Source: Gigaspora margarita (taxonomy: Eukaryota; Glomeromycota; Glomeromycetes; Diversisporales; Gigasporaceae). From it: DNA of 64,000 nucleotides. The notes below the pieces were generated by a model. It worked only from the letters and a program-made list of their open reading frames with translations. It did not search any database and was not told the origin of the DNA. The stretch covers positions 243,069-307,068 of the forward strand of contig WTPW01000155.1 in NCBI GenBank assembly GCA_009809945.1, in the 5' to 3' direction. Below, piece after piece: positions 13,066-25,800 of the stretch; position 1 is the stretch's first letter; every line of letters starts with the position of its first letter. Both the position numbers and the translations under genes were made by a program.

Positions 13066-14008
13066 AAAATCACTATAGCCAGAATGTGGTATGCATATGT
13101 ATAAGTTTTTTCTTTACCAAGTTAATAAGGGGGCATCCATAAATAACGTTATGTACCCCTACATAGTAGCTCTTGACCCCCCCCTCTACTATATAAAAAA
13201 ATTTTTAAAAATCCGTATGTTTATATATAAATTTTACAAAAACTTGAATATATTATGACCCAGTGATCCAATCTGGATGATTTTGGTACCATTCGATTCG
13301 TCTCTGTGAGACGAATCCAATGGTACCAAAATCGTTTCATTCGGATAACTTGATCACGTTTTATTAACGAAATACTATTGATTTTATAGTAATTTTATAA
13401 GAAAACATAATAACCAATAGTATTTCGTTAATAAAACGTGATCCAGTGATCCAAATCAAATGAAATCGGTACCATTCGAATCCTCTCCTCGAGACGATTC
13501 AAGTGGTACCAAAATAATCCAATTTAGACCACTGGATCAAGTTTTAGACAAATTTTTAGAAAAAAATTGCGTTATGTTGGGGGGACCCCCCTACATAGTG
13601 CAAAATCGTTGTATTTTGGGGGACCCCCTCCCCCTCAAGCATAACGTAATTTATGGATGCCCCCTAACACATAGCCACTAATTGAAAGTTGTAGAGCTTA
13701 TCAAGACTTATCTAATAGTAGTTAGATCATTCAGATAGGCCCAGTGGATGATGAGATATCATTAAAAAATGATTGGATGACTATATAAAACTCTATATAA
13801 ACAATGTTTGTTTATATAAAGATTTTATATAGTCTTCTAATCATTTTTTAATAATATCTTGCCATTAACTGGGCTGATTTGAATGATCTAACCATTATTA
13901 GATGAGTCTTGACAAGCTCTACAACTTTCAATTAGTGGCCATGTGTCATTAACTTAGTAAGAAAAAACTTATATATATGCACACCACATTCTAGCTATAG
14001 TGATTTTC
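13066..14008. mobile_element. Foldback element interrupted by a MITE
   Basis: The outer arms pair over long distances. ATCACTATAGCCAGAATGTG near 13069 pairs with CACATTCTAGCTATAGTGAT near 13985, and the arm continues after the inserted MITE (13128-13668) with CCACTAATTGAAAGTTGTAG paired to its complement near 13920-13936. The core at about 13780-13860 is a hairpin around TATATAAAC. The family is shared with 57719-58210 and the partial copies at 15940-16370. There are no genes. Confidence 0.8.
13128..13668. mobile_element. GGGGGCATCC-type MITE with internal palindromes
   Basis: The terminal repeats are GGGGGCATCCATAAATAACG and its complement, flanked by TA. Inside are two further palindromes: one centred on GTCTCTGTGAGAC within GGTACC-containing arms, and one pairing TTATTAACGAAATACTATTG with its complement. 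It sits in one arm of the foldback at 13066-14008; the other arm preserves the uninterrupted sequence. The 73-codon open frame at 13460-13681 spans palindromic DNA and is not credible as a gene. Confidence 0.85.
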
Positions 14009-14059
14009 ATATATGTTTTGCTTCACATTACATTATAATTGATCTCTGATTAAATAAAA

Positions 14060-14480
14060 TTTTAATTAATGCAAAAAAAGTTTTTTTGTAAGTTCTTTTT
14101 TACCTTATTTCATACAATGAGTACTATACTATATAGCAAATTATACATCAAGTGGGCTTATAAAATTTTTGATTTTTTTTTTGAATTTTTTTTTTTTTNC
14201 CAAGTTTTTTTCTGTTCTTTTTATACAATGCATACTATGCCAAATTGCAGATTATGCATCAAACTGTCTTATAATATTTTTGATTTTTTTTTATTTTTTT
14301 GGCAAGTTTTTTTTGCTTCATTTTATATAATGTATACTACACTATATAGCTGATAATGCATCAAACAGGCTTATGAATTTTTTGTTTTTTTTTTTGTTTT
14401 TTTTTTGTTTTTATACAATGCTTACTATGCCATATGGCAGATTATATATCAAATGGGCTTATGAAATTTTTAGTTTGTTT
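14060..14480. repeat. Four-copy tandem repeat with T-runs
   Basis: A unit of about 95-115 bp is repeated four times. Each copy has ATACAATGNNTACTATNC, then CAGATTATNNATCAAANNGG, then CTTATNANATTTTT and a long T-run. One copy contains an N in the T-run. The long open frame across it (14069-14353) is rich in Phe because of the T-runs and is not a credible gene. Confidence 0.8.
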
Positions 14481-14794
14481 TTTATTTTAATATATTTTAG
14501 ACCTTGTTTGACCCAGGTTATAACAATTTCTGACCTGTGAACTGTTGGGTCAGGTAATCACCTGGTTCAGAACTACCAATAGATAGTTCAAAGAGTGTCC
14601 ATAGTCTAATAGGCTGGGTATGGGTACTAAAATCTGAGCCCTAGAATAAGGTTAGGCTCAAATAGATTGCCCATGTACAAACAGGTAGGGTAAAGGTATC
14701 ACTAGTACTTGTCCTACCCGGTCTATGCAGAAGCCTACTAGTAATATTATACATGAAGTAATAAATCAAATTTATATGTAATTTTGTAAGTTCT

Positions 14795-15190
14795 ACAAAC
14801 CTTTGGTTTCCATTTTATCGAATCCAAACATGTTCATTAACTTTTGAACTGAACCTGAACCAAACCTAGACTTGGTTTAAAAGTTCAATACCAAACTTTA
14901 ACCAAACTGGATTTTTAAAATTAAGTCTGGTTTGGTTTTAGTTTGAATTCGGACTGAACTTGAGCTCAACCCAATGTTCAATTTGGTTCAGTTTTTTGGA
15001 ACACTCCTCAAAGGTAACTTGAACAATATTCATGAACTTTGAACTAAACTTGAACTGAACTAAATTTTTAGTTCAAGTTCAGTTCAGGTATATAAATCTC
15101 AAGCCTAGTCCAGGTTCAAGTTCAAGGATCTGCAAAATTTGAAGGTTCAATTGAACTTGAACTTGAACTTAATCAAACTGAACCAAAATA
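14795..15190. repeat. GAACTTGAAC-type degenerate repeat
   Basis: This is the longest of three runs of imperfect GAACTTGAACTGAAC and TTCAAGTTCAG words. Both strands contain the same words, so the tract can fold on itself. No gene is visible, and nothing recognisable follows between 15190 and 15890. Confidence 0.7.
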
Positions 15191-15939
15191 TAGAAACCCT
15201 ATGGTTAGATGATAGTGATGTAGGTTTAATTTAGAAAGTGTTTGGAAATTTTTTGCAAGTGTATGAATTTTATTTGAAGAATAAAGTAAATTCTAAATTG
15301 ACCAGCAAATAATAAGAAATCTAGTTTATTCTACAAATATTTAAACTAAAAGACTTTACTATAGACCAATTAGTAGGCCAATACAAGTTAACAAAACTGT
15401 ATTAACCAAATATGAGTTTTAATAAAAGCTGATTCAAGGTTACAAGTTGATTCAGTCTGTTGAATTGAGTTACAAAAGGTTTTATTAAAGTTACAAGTCA
15501 AATTCAAAAGATAAGAATACTAAGAAAGGGAATTCTTTATTTAACATTAATAGGAACTGGGTGTCTTCTCTTGGCCTAGAACTTGAGACCTAAATATATA
15601 TATTAAATTCTAACTAAGTTACTTAGTTACTAATACATTACTTAGTGATTACTACATTTATTCTACAAGGGCTATGCTTACTTTGCAACTTCTTCTACAT
15701 TAATTAGTGGGCTTTTCAAGCCCTTATTTGTATAGCAGAATTAAACAACTATGTTCATATAGTCACTCCAATGTTTTAAAGCACCCAAACTATTCATATA
15801 GTTAAGCCACCAAGCCATCCATCATGAATTATTTACATCGGGAACTAATACAATTTTAAATTCAAATTTTAAATTCATTACATTATATAAAATTTACATA
15901 GTCGCCAATCGTTTTTTGATCTCATCATCTACTGGGCCA

Positions 15940-16370
15940 ATTTTGATAATCCAACTACCATTAGACTTGTTTCGATAAGCTCTACAATTTTCACTTAATG
16001 GACTTGACTTATTAACTTTTAAGAAAAAAGTTTTCCTTGAGCAGGCAGCTTCATTACTACATGGGATTTACATAGTAATTTGTGTTATGTTACACTATGA
16101 GCACACTATCAATTTGTTAATTAAAATCTTTTGTCGTTATTTTAGCATTCTAAATTTAATTGTGTATATTATTAAAATCTTAGAACTGATTTGACTCATT
16201 AACTTATTAAGAAAAAAATTTTCACGGGCAGCTTCTTCAGATATTATGGGATTTACATAGTAATTTGTGTCACGTTACACTATGATCACACTATCAATTT
16301 GTCTAAAATCTTTTGTAGTTATTTTTAGATTCTAAATTTGTATTTTATTAAAATCTTAGAACTGATTTAT
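15940..16370. repeat. Direct tandem duplication of a foldback-element arm
   Basis: Two copies of about 180 bp (about 16006-16190 and 16191-16364) share TTAAGAAAAAA, GGGATTTACATAGTAATTTG, CACTATCAATTTGT and CTTAGAACTGATT. The sequence matches the arm of the foldback elements at 13066-14008 and 57719-58210. The 16371-16800 stretch after it is plain AT-rich DNA up to the end of the microexon gene. Confidence 0.7.
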
Positions 16371-16818
16371 TTAAAGTTGTATATTGCAAAATAAAATTTT
16401 TAATATAAAATATTTTATATATTATATAGATTGCTTAATATCAATAAAAATATACTAATTTAGCAATTATAACTATAAAAAACTAATAAAATTTTTAACC
16501 ATTTTATTTTGTATTATACTTTACTATATATATTTAAAAATAATTTATTAAAAAATCAAATACTAAAAACTTGTTTTTTAAAAAAAAACATTTATATATA
16601 GAGATAAAAAAAAACTTAAAATCAAGAAAAAAATCTCTATATACAAATAATTATCTAAAAATTAAAAATTGATTAAACGTATTGTTAATTTCAATGTAAA
16701 TTATTTAGCTAATTACCTTTTTTAAAATAAAACTTTAAATTATTTATTTATATCATAACATTCCTATCAAAATATATTTATACTTGCCTAGTAAAATTTT
16801 CAGTATGTTAAGCAATAT

Positions 16819-16831
16819 TTATTGTTCTTGT
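16819..16831 (-). CDS. Terminal exon of the microexon gene
   Basis: After the acceptor TTAG (16832-16835) the exon reads A CAA GAA CAA TAA, completing the codon begun by the exon at 16907-16909 (TT plus A) and ending in frame. The distance to that exon (76 nt) matches the array's rhythm. A polyadenylation-like AATAAA overlaps the stop codon. The listed span is coding only; the 3' UTR continues to lower coordinates. Confidence 0.75.
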
Positions 16832-19800
16832 CTAATTTACAAATTGTTAATATTAAAGACAATTATGCAAATAGATGTTACAAGACAATATTAGTTTTAT
16901 ACTCACAATCTAATAATTTACAAAAATTTATTTAATATAAATTACATTCTTTTTAAGCTCAAAGTTAGTAAAAATTAAACAATAATTCTATACTCACTCA
17001 CTAATATTAATGATTATTCGAAAAATATATTAATTTATCATACAATTTTATAAGCAATTGCAAATCGAATTTTATATTTACCTCCTAATATTAATTGTTT
17101 AAGCAGTTACTTAAATTGTAATTCAACATAAATATGATTCATATATATACTTACAAGCTGGTAGGTAATATTATAAATTAAAATTTCTAAATAGGAAATT
17201 CTTATTTCGCAAATATAAAATATTAATGTAATAATATACTTACACTCTAGTAATTTTATATATAATTAAAAAAAACTCCATCAATTTTAATTTGAAATAA
17301 AGGCTTTTATACTCACAATCTGGTAATTTGATAAATTAAAAATAATTCGTGATTTAACAAATAAATAGAATTGAAATTTATACTTACTGCCTAGCGGTTA
17401 TAACGTTTTTAAGCGATTATTATAAAGTTGATATAATTAAACAATCTAATTACTTACATGCTAGATTTAAAAATATGATTAGCATCAAATAGTTTAACAA
17501 ATAGTTTAAGCAATCAAAATTCGTACTTACGTTCTAATTATGAGTATAGATATAAAAATCATAAATATCATAAAATATATTATACGTTAAATAATTTGGG
17601 TATTTAACTTACTCTCTAATTGTCGATATTAACACAATTAATATAATTGCTAAACACTAACTTTTGATTTCATAGTAATATTTTATACATACCTCCTGTT
17701 AATTAATTTAATGTAATTATATTCGTAGTAATTCATTATAATATAACCGACTTAATGTAAACTTTATACTAACATGCTGATGATTTAAAATAATTTAATT
17801 ATTTAATAATTTAAAGCCTATTTAGTAATATTTTAACAATAATTATATATCATTGAACTTACGATCTAAATAAACATAATTATTTGAAGCATTCTTAAAT
17901 CATTCGAAATTACTTAAAGTATTAAACAAAAATAGCAAAACTTACAAGCTGGTATATGAATTATTTGAAATTAATATTGTGATTAAAACAAATTAAAATA
18001 ATATTAACAGCAATATACTCACAAACTGGCAATTAAAATAATTAAAAGTATTAATTGCCTTAAGTAATTAAAATGCGCTTAAAACATGAATTGTATTTAT
18101 AATTACTTCCTAATAAATATATATTGCCAAATAATTAGCGTTGCTCTGATTTATAGATGTAACTAATTAAACTACACTTACTCACTATAAATTGACAAAT
18201 GTTTAATATTAAATAGTGAAATATATAAAATATATAATAAACATAACGAGAAGATACACTTACTCGTTGCTATTTAGTATAATATTTTGATATTAACCCA
18301 TGAATTCATAATTTATATAGAATCATACGATGATAATTTATCGGATTTTGCTACTCACATGCTAAAAGTTTATTTTATTTAGATTAGTAAAATTTATATA
18401 AAAAAAAAAAAACATGAACTTAATATTTACCCCCTAATAGATTGATAAATTTATTTTAATTGTGAATTATTTGTTGTTAAATCTATTTACAAATATATAT
18501 ATATATATATACTCACTCGCTGGTAGTTTAATATAAATCATATATTTAGAAATAATTTGTTGTGTGTAATTATTAAATAGGATCCTATACTTACGAGCTG
18601 GAAAATGTAATTCAAAGCGTTATTTTAACATATTCTTTTGTTAAATAAATATATATAATAAATCCATACTTACTTTCTAATAGTTGTAGAGCTATTTAAT
18701 AAAATCATTTGAAATGATAAAATAAATATACATAATAGAATTTATACTCACTCACTAAAGTTGACATTTTATGTAATTATTTGAAATTTGTCCTTAATAA
18801 TTCATTATATATACGTATTCAAACCTACGTCCTATAATAGCACGATTTATTTAGGCCAAATTTTGTGCCTTTAGAAATGAGTTACGTAATTAATTTTATA
18901 TTTACCATCTGGTATTTTAATTCACATAATGTTGAGTAACAAATATATAAAAATTTATATTTAAAACAATAGAGTAACTATACTTTATACTCACAAGCTT
19001 GTATTAGATAAGTTATAAAATTGTTAAAAATATTTAATAAATCAGGTGATGAATAATATATGAATATTATTATTTAAAACTTACTTCCTAATAATTAATG
19101 CAATTGCATTATTTATAAAGTATCGTTTAATTAAAAAATCTACTATAAATAATAGAATCTATACTCACATTCTGATGATGATGCAATTTATGTAATTGTT
19201 TAGACATGATTTGTGAACTTTAATCAACATCTAAATGCATAGTCGAAATTTATACTCACACACTAGTAATTCGATGCAATTTATTTAATAGCTATTCATT
19301 GCGAGGCCTTAATTTAACAAAAGCCATATGCCATACTTACATCCTGTTGTTGATATATTATTTAATATAATTAATTAATCGTGCTATTAACAAATAAATA
19401 ATTATAATCGACTTTATACATACTTTCTGGTAGTTGGTTTTAAGAAATAAACCGAAAAATTGTTATCTTGAATTCATTGCTAAAATATTAACAGTATATT
19501 GGGAGAACTTCATACTTACGTTCTGATTAGAGTAGGTTAAAGTTTAAAACATTAATTTAGAAATAGTTCGATCGAAAATTCAATTTAAAAGATGATCAAA
19601 ACTTACTTCCTAAAGTATATAAAATATTAATAAATAATAATTCATATAGAAATTTGACTAGTATATAATAGCACTTACATGCTGATAAATTATGTTATGT
19701 TTAAAGTATGATTTAGTAATAATCCATAGTGAATTTGATGTGGAGACCTCAATCTCACCTCCTGTTGGATAAATTTGCAGAAAATTTAGCAAGATTTTAA

Positions 19801-22800
19801 TCGATAATTATAATATAATTTATAATCGATAATTATAATATAATTTATACTCACACACTGACAGTTAAGGTAATTATGTGAATATTTATGACATGATTAA
19901 TGCGCTAATGCTAGTAAATAACGTAAGAAAGCCGAGTTTATACTCACGCACTAGAGTAAATACAATTTGTTTAATATTCATATATATTATTTAATAACGA
20001 TTATACATTTTCATACTTACGTCCTAGTAATAGTTAAAAACAATACATTGTGGAAAGATTAATCGTGATCAATCAATGAGCATTTCAAATTTTATACTCA
20101 CAAACTGGTTATTTGAAGTAGCAAAATAATTAAAATATTATGAACAAATTTGTAGTCAAAATAAACGCGAAATCAAACTTTGCACTTACGAACTGGCATT
20201 TGTGTAATTTATTATTATAGAAATGTAAATAGTTAGAAATTCTGATTTATCAAATGATTATTTCTTTCAAAGTTACCCTCTAATAATAAACATTTTATTT
20301 AATTATTGCGTCATTAATTTACTTAAGGTTTGAATTCAAATTAATACCCACGATCTGAAAATTTGGAAATTACAAAGTTAATTTACTACCACATCATAGC
20401 GAAATAGGTTTAACGAATCTTATACTTACATGCTAAACAATTATACAATATTTAAAATATTTAGAAATAGCATTATCAATAAATTCAAATTTAGATTTAT
20501 GCATTCGAATTTTATATTTACTTTAAACTGGCATTTTAATAATCGAAATAATATTTAGTACTAATTAATTTTAATAACAAAAACATTATCGAACGTAATA
20601 CTCACGATCTGAGAAAATAATTCATTATAATGTTTGACATTAATTCATTATGAATTTATTATTTTATTAAATATAATAAATTATATAATAAACTTACTGC
20701 CTTATAATTGAGAACGGTTTAGTAATAGCTCATCGCAAAATTAAAATGACTAAGCTAATCAGCCTTTATACGAACTTCCTAATAGTTGATATAATTATAT
20801 TATTACGTCATAAATATTCTGGTAGGTGATTATACATATTTTACACTTACATTCTGTTAATTAATGTAAATACGTAGGTTGAAAAATTTTAAGCACCAAA
20901 TTCTTATTAAATTCCAATTTTATGAATAAAACAGACCAAATAGGCCTATACTTACTCCCTAATAGTCAATGTAATTAATAGATTATTATTGCTGATTAGC
21001 CAACGAATACACGCAAATTTTATACTCACGTACTGGAAATTTACAATTGAAATATATTAATATTAATTCAATGTAGAATTATAATTTTAAAAATAAAAAT
21101 TATACCCACTCTCTGGTAATTATTTTAGTTATCGGTTGAGTATTGTGTAAAAATAATTCTTAATTTTAACCAATGGTTATGGATATTTAAACTTACTGAC
21201 TAGTAGTTTATGCAATCATAAATTATTGCAGTATTTAGCATTAATTTATCATGTAATTTGGATTTGACAAACGGATAAATATAATGACTTACTCCCTGAT
21301 AATTTAACCAATTGTATAATGAACTTATTATTAATATTAAACATATATATAATTTAATAAATGAGCTTAGCAATAAATTTTATACTAACAAGCTTGTAGC
21401 CAATATAGCCAGAGTATAATTTAGCACGAAATCTTCCTAATTTTAGGGATTTTAATTTAAGTAATATACTCACGCACTAATATTTTAGTACATTTCATTA
21501 AAATGTTATTTTAGCGTTAGTTCATAAAGAAATTCTGAATAAGCATTAATATATAAAAATAAACTTACTCCCTGAAAGTATTTGAAATTAATACGGATTC
21601 TTATTTGTGTGCGTAATTGAACTTTTACTTACGATCTGGTAGTCCAGTGACAATTGAATATTTATTTTAGAATACTGTTTAATACTAAATTCAATATAAT
21701 AAATGCCACCAAATGAAAAACATGGAAATCTTAATTTTTTGAATATTTCACTCGATATATAGTGACTTTCATTATTTCCGAAACAATAAGATAGTCAAAG
21801 GAAATATAACTTTGCTCATGGGATCGTGCATATAAATTCGGATCTCGTTTTCCGTGAAGTGATTATTTCCGAAACAATAAGATAGTCAAAGGAAATATAA
21901 CTTTGATCATGGGATCGTGCATATAAATTCGGATCTCGTTTTTTGTGAAGTGAAAATCTATATTCCTTGTTTTCATTTGGCGGCTCTAATCCGTACTCGA
22001 ACACATTATACTCACACACTAGTAATTAATTAATTAAAAGAATTCATAATCATTATACACTAATTTATTAAGATTTCAACATACTAAATAAAATACGAAA
22101 CAAAGATAGAATTTTATACTCACAAACTATAAATGAGTCACATGATTAATATATTTTTGCATAAATTAATGTCACCGCTGATGCTAAAAAATTAGGCCTC
22201 GATTTGAAGCTAAGCTTTAAAATTCACTTATATTCATATTAAGAACTTTAGCTCTTAATCTAGCCCCATAAATAAATCACAAGCTGGGTCAAGCCCGTTT
22301 TTAAGCATCAGCCATTTACAACTTTAGTCGTAGCCATGAATGTAACTTACTCTCTGGCAATTATATTGATTTTATATTAATAAAATTATTGTCAATGAAT
22401 ATATTAATAAAATTATACTCACTCGCTAATGATTGATGCAAAATAAAGTTTAGAATCTATTTCAGATTAACGACACACATATTAATATAAAATTAATACT
22501 TACAAACTAATGTTGTTTATGTAAATTTAGAATACTTCTTAGTAAATTCTTATTTAGCACATAACCGAAATATATACTTACGTTCTATCATCAATTTGAA
22601 ATATTACTTAATATTAATTTAATATAAAAATTATTCTATCAAACTCAAAACTCACTCTCTGTTAACAAATGCATTGATATAATTTGCACATTAGCTTATC
22701 GTTAATTCTTCAAATCATACGTATTAAAACCTACGTACTTCCTGTAAACGAATATGCGCAAATATTTTAATTGAGAGATTCTTGATTAATAAATGAAAAT

Positions 22801-25800
22801 TTCATGCATGAATTTGGCACATGCTAGAGTTGCAATTTCAGACATCTGAAATAATATTCCATATATATTTTGCAGTAATTTCCAGCAAGTACTATTTCAG
22901 GTACATTAATTTGTAATTGCAACTTCGGCATGACAAATACGATATCGATCTTAGTACTCACACACTAGTAAATAGAAATTATTCAATTAATTTGGAAATT
23001 ATTTAAAGAAATTCAATTCGAAAGATTTTACACTTTTGAACTTTATGCTTATACTCACAAGCTAGCATTTGGTATCATTATCAATTTGAATAATTTAGTG
23101 TCGAATTACGGCAGTTTCCGGTTTAAATAGGTTTATTTTATACTCACTCCCTGACAGTTATGTAATAAGTGTTGTTAATAGTAATTGACTGCATAACACT
23201 AATTTAATGAATAAACTAAACTATATACTCACTCCCTAGTAGTTGACGTTAATGCGATATTATCCATTAATAATGTGAAATTCTAGATAGTCGAACTTTA
23301 TGCTTACATTTTGCTAGTTAATCCAATATAAGCAGTATTATTTGTTAAAAAAAAAAAAATAGAATAAGAGCAATAAATAAATGAATACATATACGAACTT
23401 ACGTTCTGCAATCCATGATGTAATTAAAAATTATTGTGAAATCAAATCAACCATATGCGGTTTTGTTTCTACTCACTTTTTACTAATAGATGATATAATT
23501 CATATAATTTTAGTAATAATTCAAAATTGACTAATTTTAAACATTATTCTAATAATAATATCCATTCTAATAAACGACAATTTAAACGATCGAATTTTAT
23601 ACTCACGGACTGGGCTGAGGTAATGCATACAATTTTTAATTAAATATTAATTCATTGCAAATGATAATAAGACATTAAACTCACAAGTAATAACGTAATC
23701 GAAGCATTATTGAGCATTCATTTATTGTAAAACTAAATCACATGTATGTAACCGATCTTTATACCATCTGTAGTTGATACAATTGATATAATTAACTAAT
23801 TTAACTAATCAGTATATATAATCGATTTTCATACTCACTTTCTGGAAAATTAATGCAACCAATTAATGATTATGATTATTTTTTTGTTTCACTAATAGTT
23901 TAAAGTCCCGATTTAATAATTTGAAGACAAACTTATTACTCACCCGCTGTTGTTAATATAATAGGTTGGTGTGTTTTTTTTAGTAATATTTCATTGTAAA
24001 TTCTGAAAACAAAGTATTCAAACTTACATTCTGATAATTTATGCATTATTTAACATTTTGTACATCGTTAAATGTTTATTGAAAATATTATGAATAGTGA
24101 ACTTAATTTCTTACTCACAAACTTAGTTTATTCAATATAATTAATGTGTTAATATTCCGATTTATGAGTAAATGTATTTAAATGATCGAAATTATACTCA
24201 CAGTCTATTATAAAATTTACGCAATTTATTATTTTTTTAATTATAAATTCAGTTTATATTAATTGAACTTTACACTCACGTTCTAATTATTAAAAAATTA
24301 TATAAAATATGATGTATTATTTAGTATTAACTTGGAGTCAATTTCAAATCGAATAAAATATTATTCAATCTTACTTTCTGAAATAATTTGATGTTTGTTT
24401 ATTTAGCATTTGTTTAAAAAGATTCGAAATAATCGAAGTTTGTACTCACAACCTAATTATCGAATTATGATTTATGAATGACTGATTTTAAACTCATACA
24501 CATAAAGAGTATTTAAACTTACTCCCTGGTATTTGATATAATTTAAGATTTAATGTAATTTAAGCAATTTCTTTGAAGTATAATTCACTATAAATCTTAT
24601 TTAATAATGAGCACGTAATGCATTCAGACTTACTCTCTAGCAATTTACATAATCGTTTGAAGCGTTAATGTAATATTCTGGTTTGATAAATCACTAGTAC
24701 ATATTTGAACTTACTTCCTAATATTTCAATAATTTGCGCAATTATTATTGTTTCTAATTTAACAAATTAGTATCCATATTTAAAACTTACTTCCTGATAA
24801 TTTATGAAATTTGTTAATTGTATAAATTTTATAAATCAATTAAATAAATATTAAGTAACTAATTTAGTACTTACGAACTGATAATTGAAATATTATTTAG
24901 TACAATACATTCAACTTTGAATATACGTAACTATGTATCCTATACTTACTCACTGTAAATAGTGAAATTTATAAAATTATTCAAAACTTTATATCGCACT
25001 ACATAGTTTGAAATCCTATTTTAATATATGAATGCAAATAATACTTACGAACTAATAATAATAATAATTAATTTATTAACACTCAATTGAAATTTAACGT
25101 AAATTTTATCTTAAATTCTGATCATGATTTAACTTACTCCCTAGTATGTGACGTGAATTATTGAAGGCATTTTTTAGAAATAATTCAATGGAAAGAAATG
25201 AATGAGCCGTGATCGAACGCTCTACTCACATTCTAGTTGATGATGTATTTATATATTCGTTGAAATTTAGATTTAAAATTTAAACCGGATTTATATAAGC
25301 GAATTTTACACTCACCCCCTAATATTTGATATTATAAGATTCTATTTAAAATCTGATTAACAATGATGATCATTTCTTATCAAATTATATTTACCCGCTA
25401 AATGTTGATGTTATTCATAATTTGACTCATAGCATTCAATGACTGTAGTTGTAATCATAAATTTACACTCACTCTCTGACATAATATACGGCCATACGAA
25501 GAATTAATAGTATTTATTTTGAAATTGCTTTAATAATGAATATGAATATATACAACCGAACTTACTTGCTGATAGATTAATTTATGAATGTTTATGTTTA
25601 CACATAAGCGATTAAATTTTACAGTCAATACTTGATTAACACATTCGAACTCAATACTCACAAGCTAGATGTAAATAAATGTAAAGAAATGTAAAGAAAT
25701 ACTTAGGCTTATTTATAATGACAATCATTAATACACATATTCGATCCTTAACTTACATTCTAGGAGTTTGGTGGTCAATTGGTGTATTTAAGTATTGGCA

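Noticed and set aside
14069..14353. Phe-rich 94-codon frame
   Set aside because: It spans a T-rich tandem repeat with an N and has no domain.
16946..16948. Possible extra microexon AAT in the last part of the array
   Set aside because: Its acceptor is AAAAAG and it would create introns of only about 36 and 49 nt, far shorter than all others; leaving it out restores a normal 88-nt intron and keeps the frame.
21816..22019. 67-codon minus-strand frame in the middle of the array, as a large exon
   Set aside because: It consists of the MITE's duplicated 91-bp unit and crosses the donor of the microexon at 22016-22018; the surrounding frame is complete without it.
22281..22283. Splice-like CTT triplet
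   Set aside because: It lies inside the MITE 22177-22312 and has a weak donor (GTGATT). The intron length is normal only if the whole MITE is treated as intronic.
22821..22823. Splice-like CAT triplet
   Set aside because: It is in the arm of the foldback MITE 22812-22937, with donor GTGCCA.
23510..23600. A hidden microexon in the 124-nt intron
   Set aside because: Candidates such as TAG-AATAAT-GTTTAA lack a credible donor and would leave very short introns.
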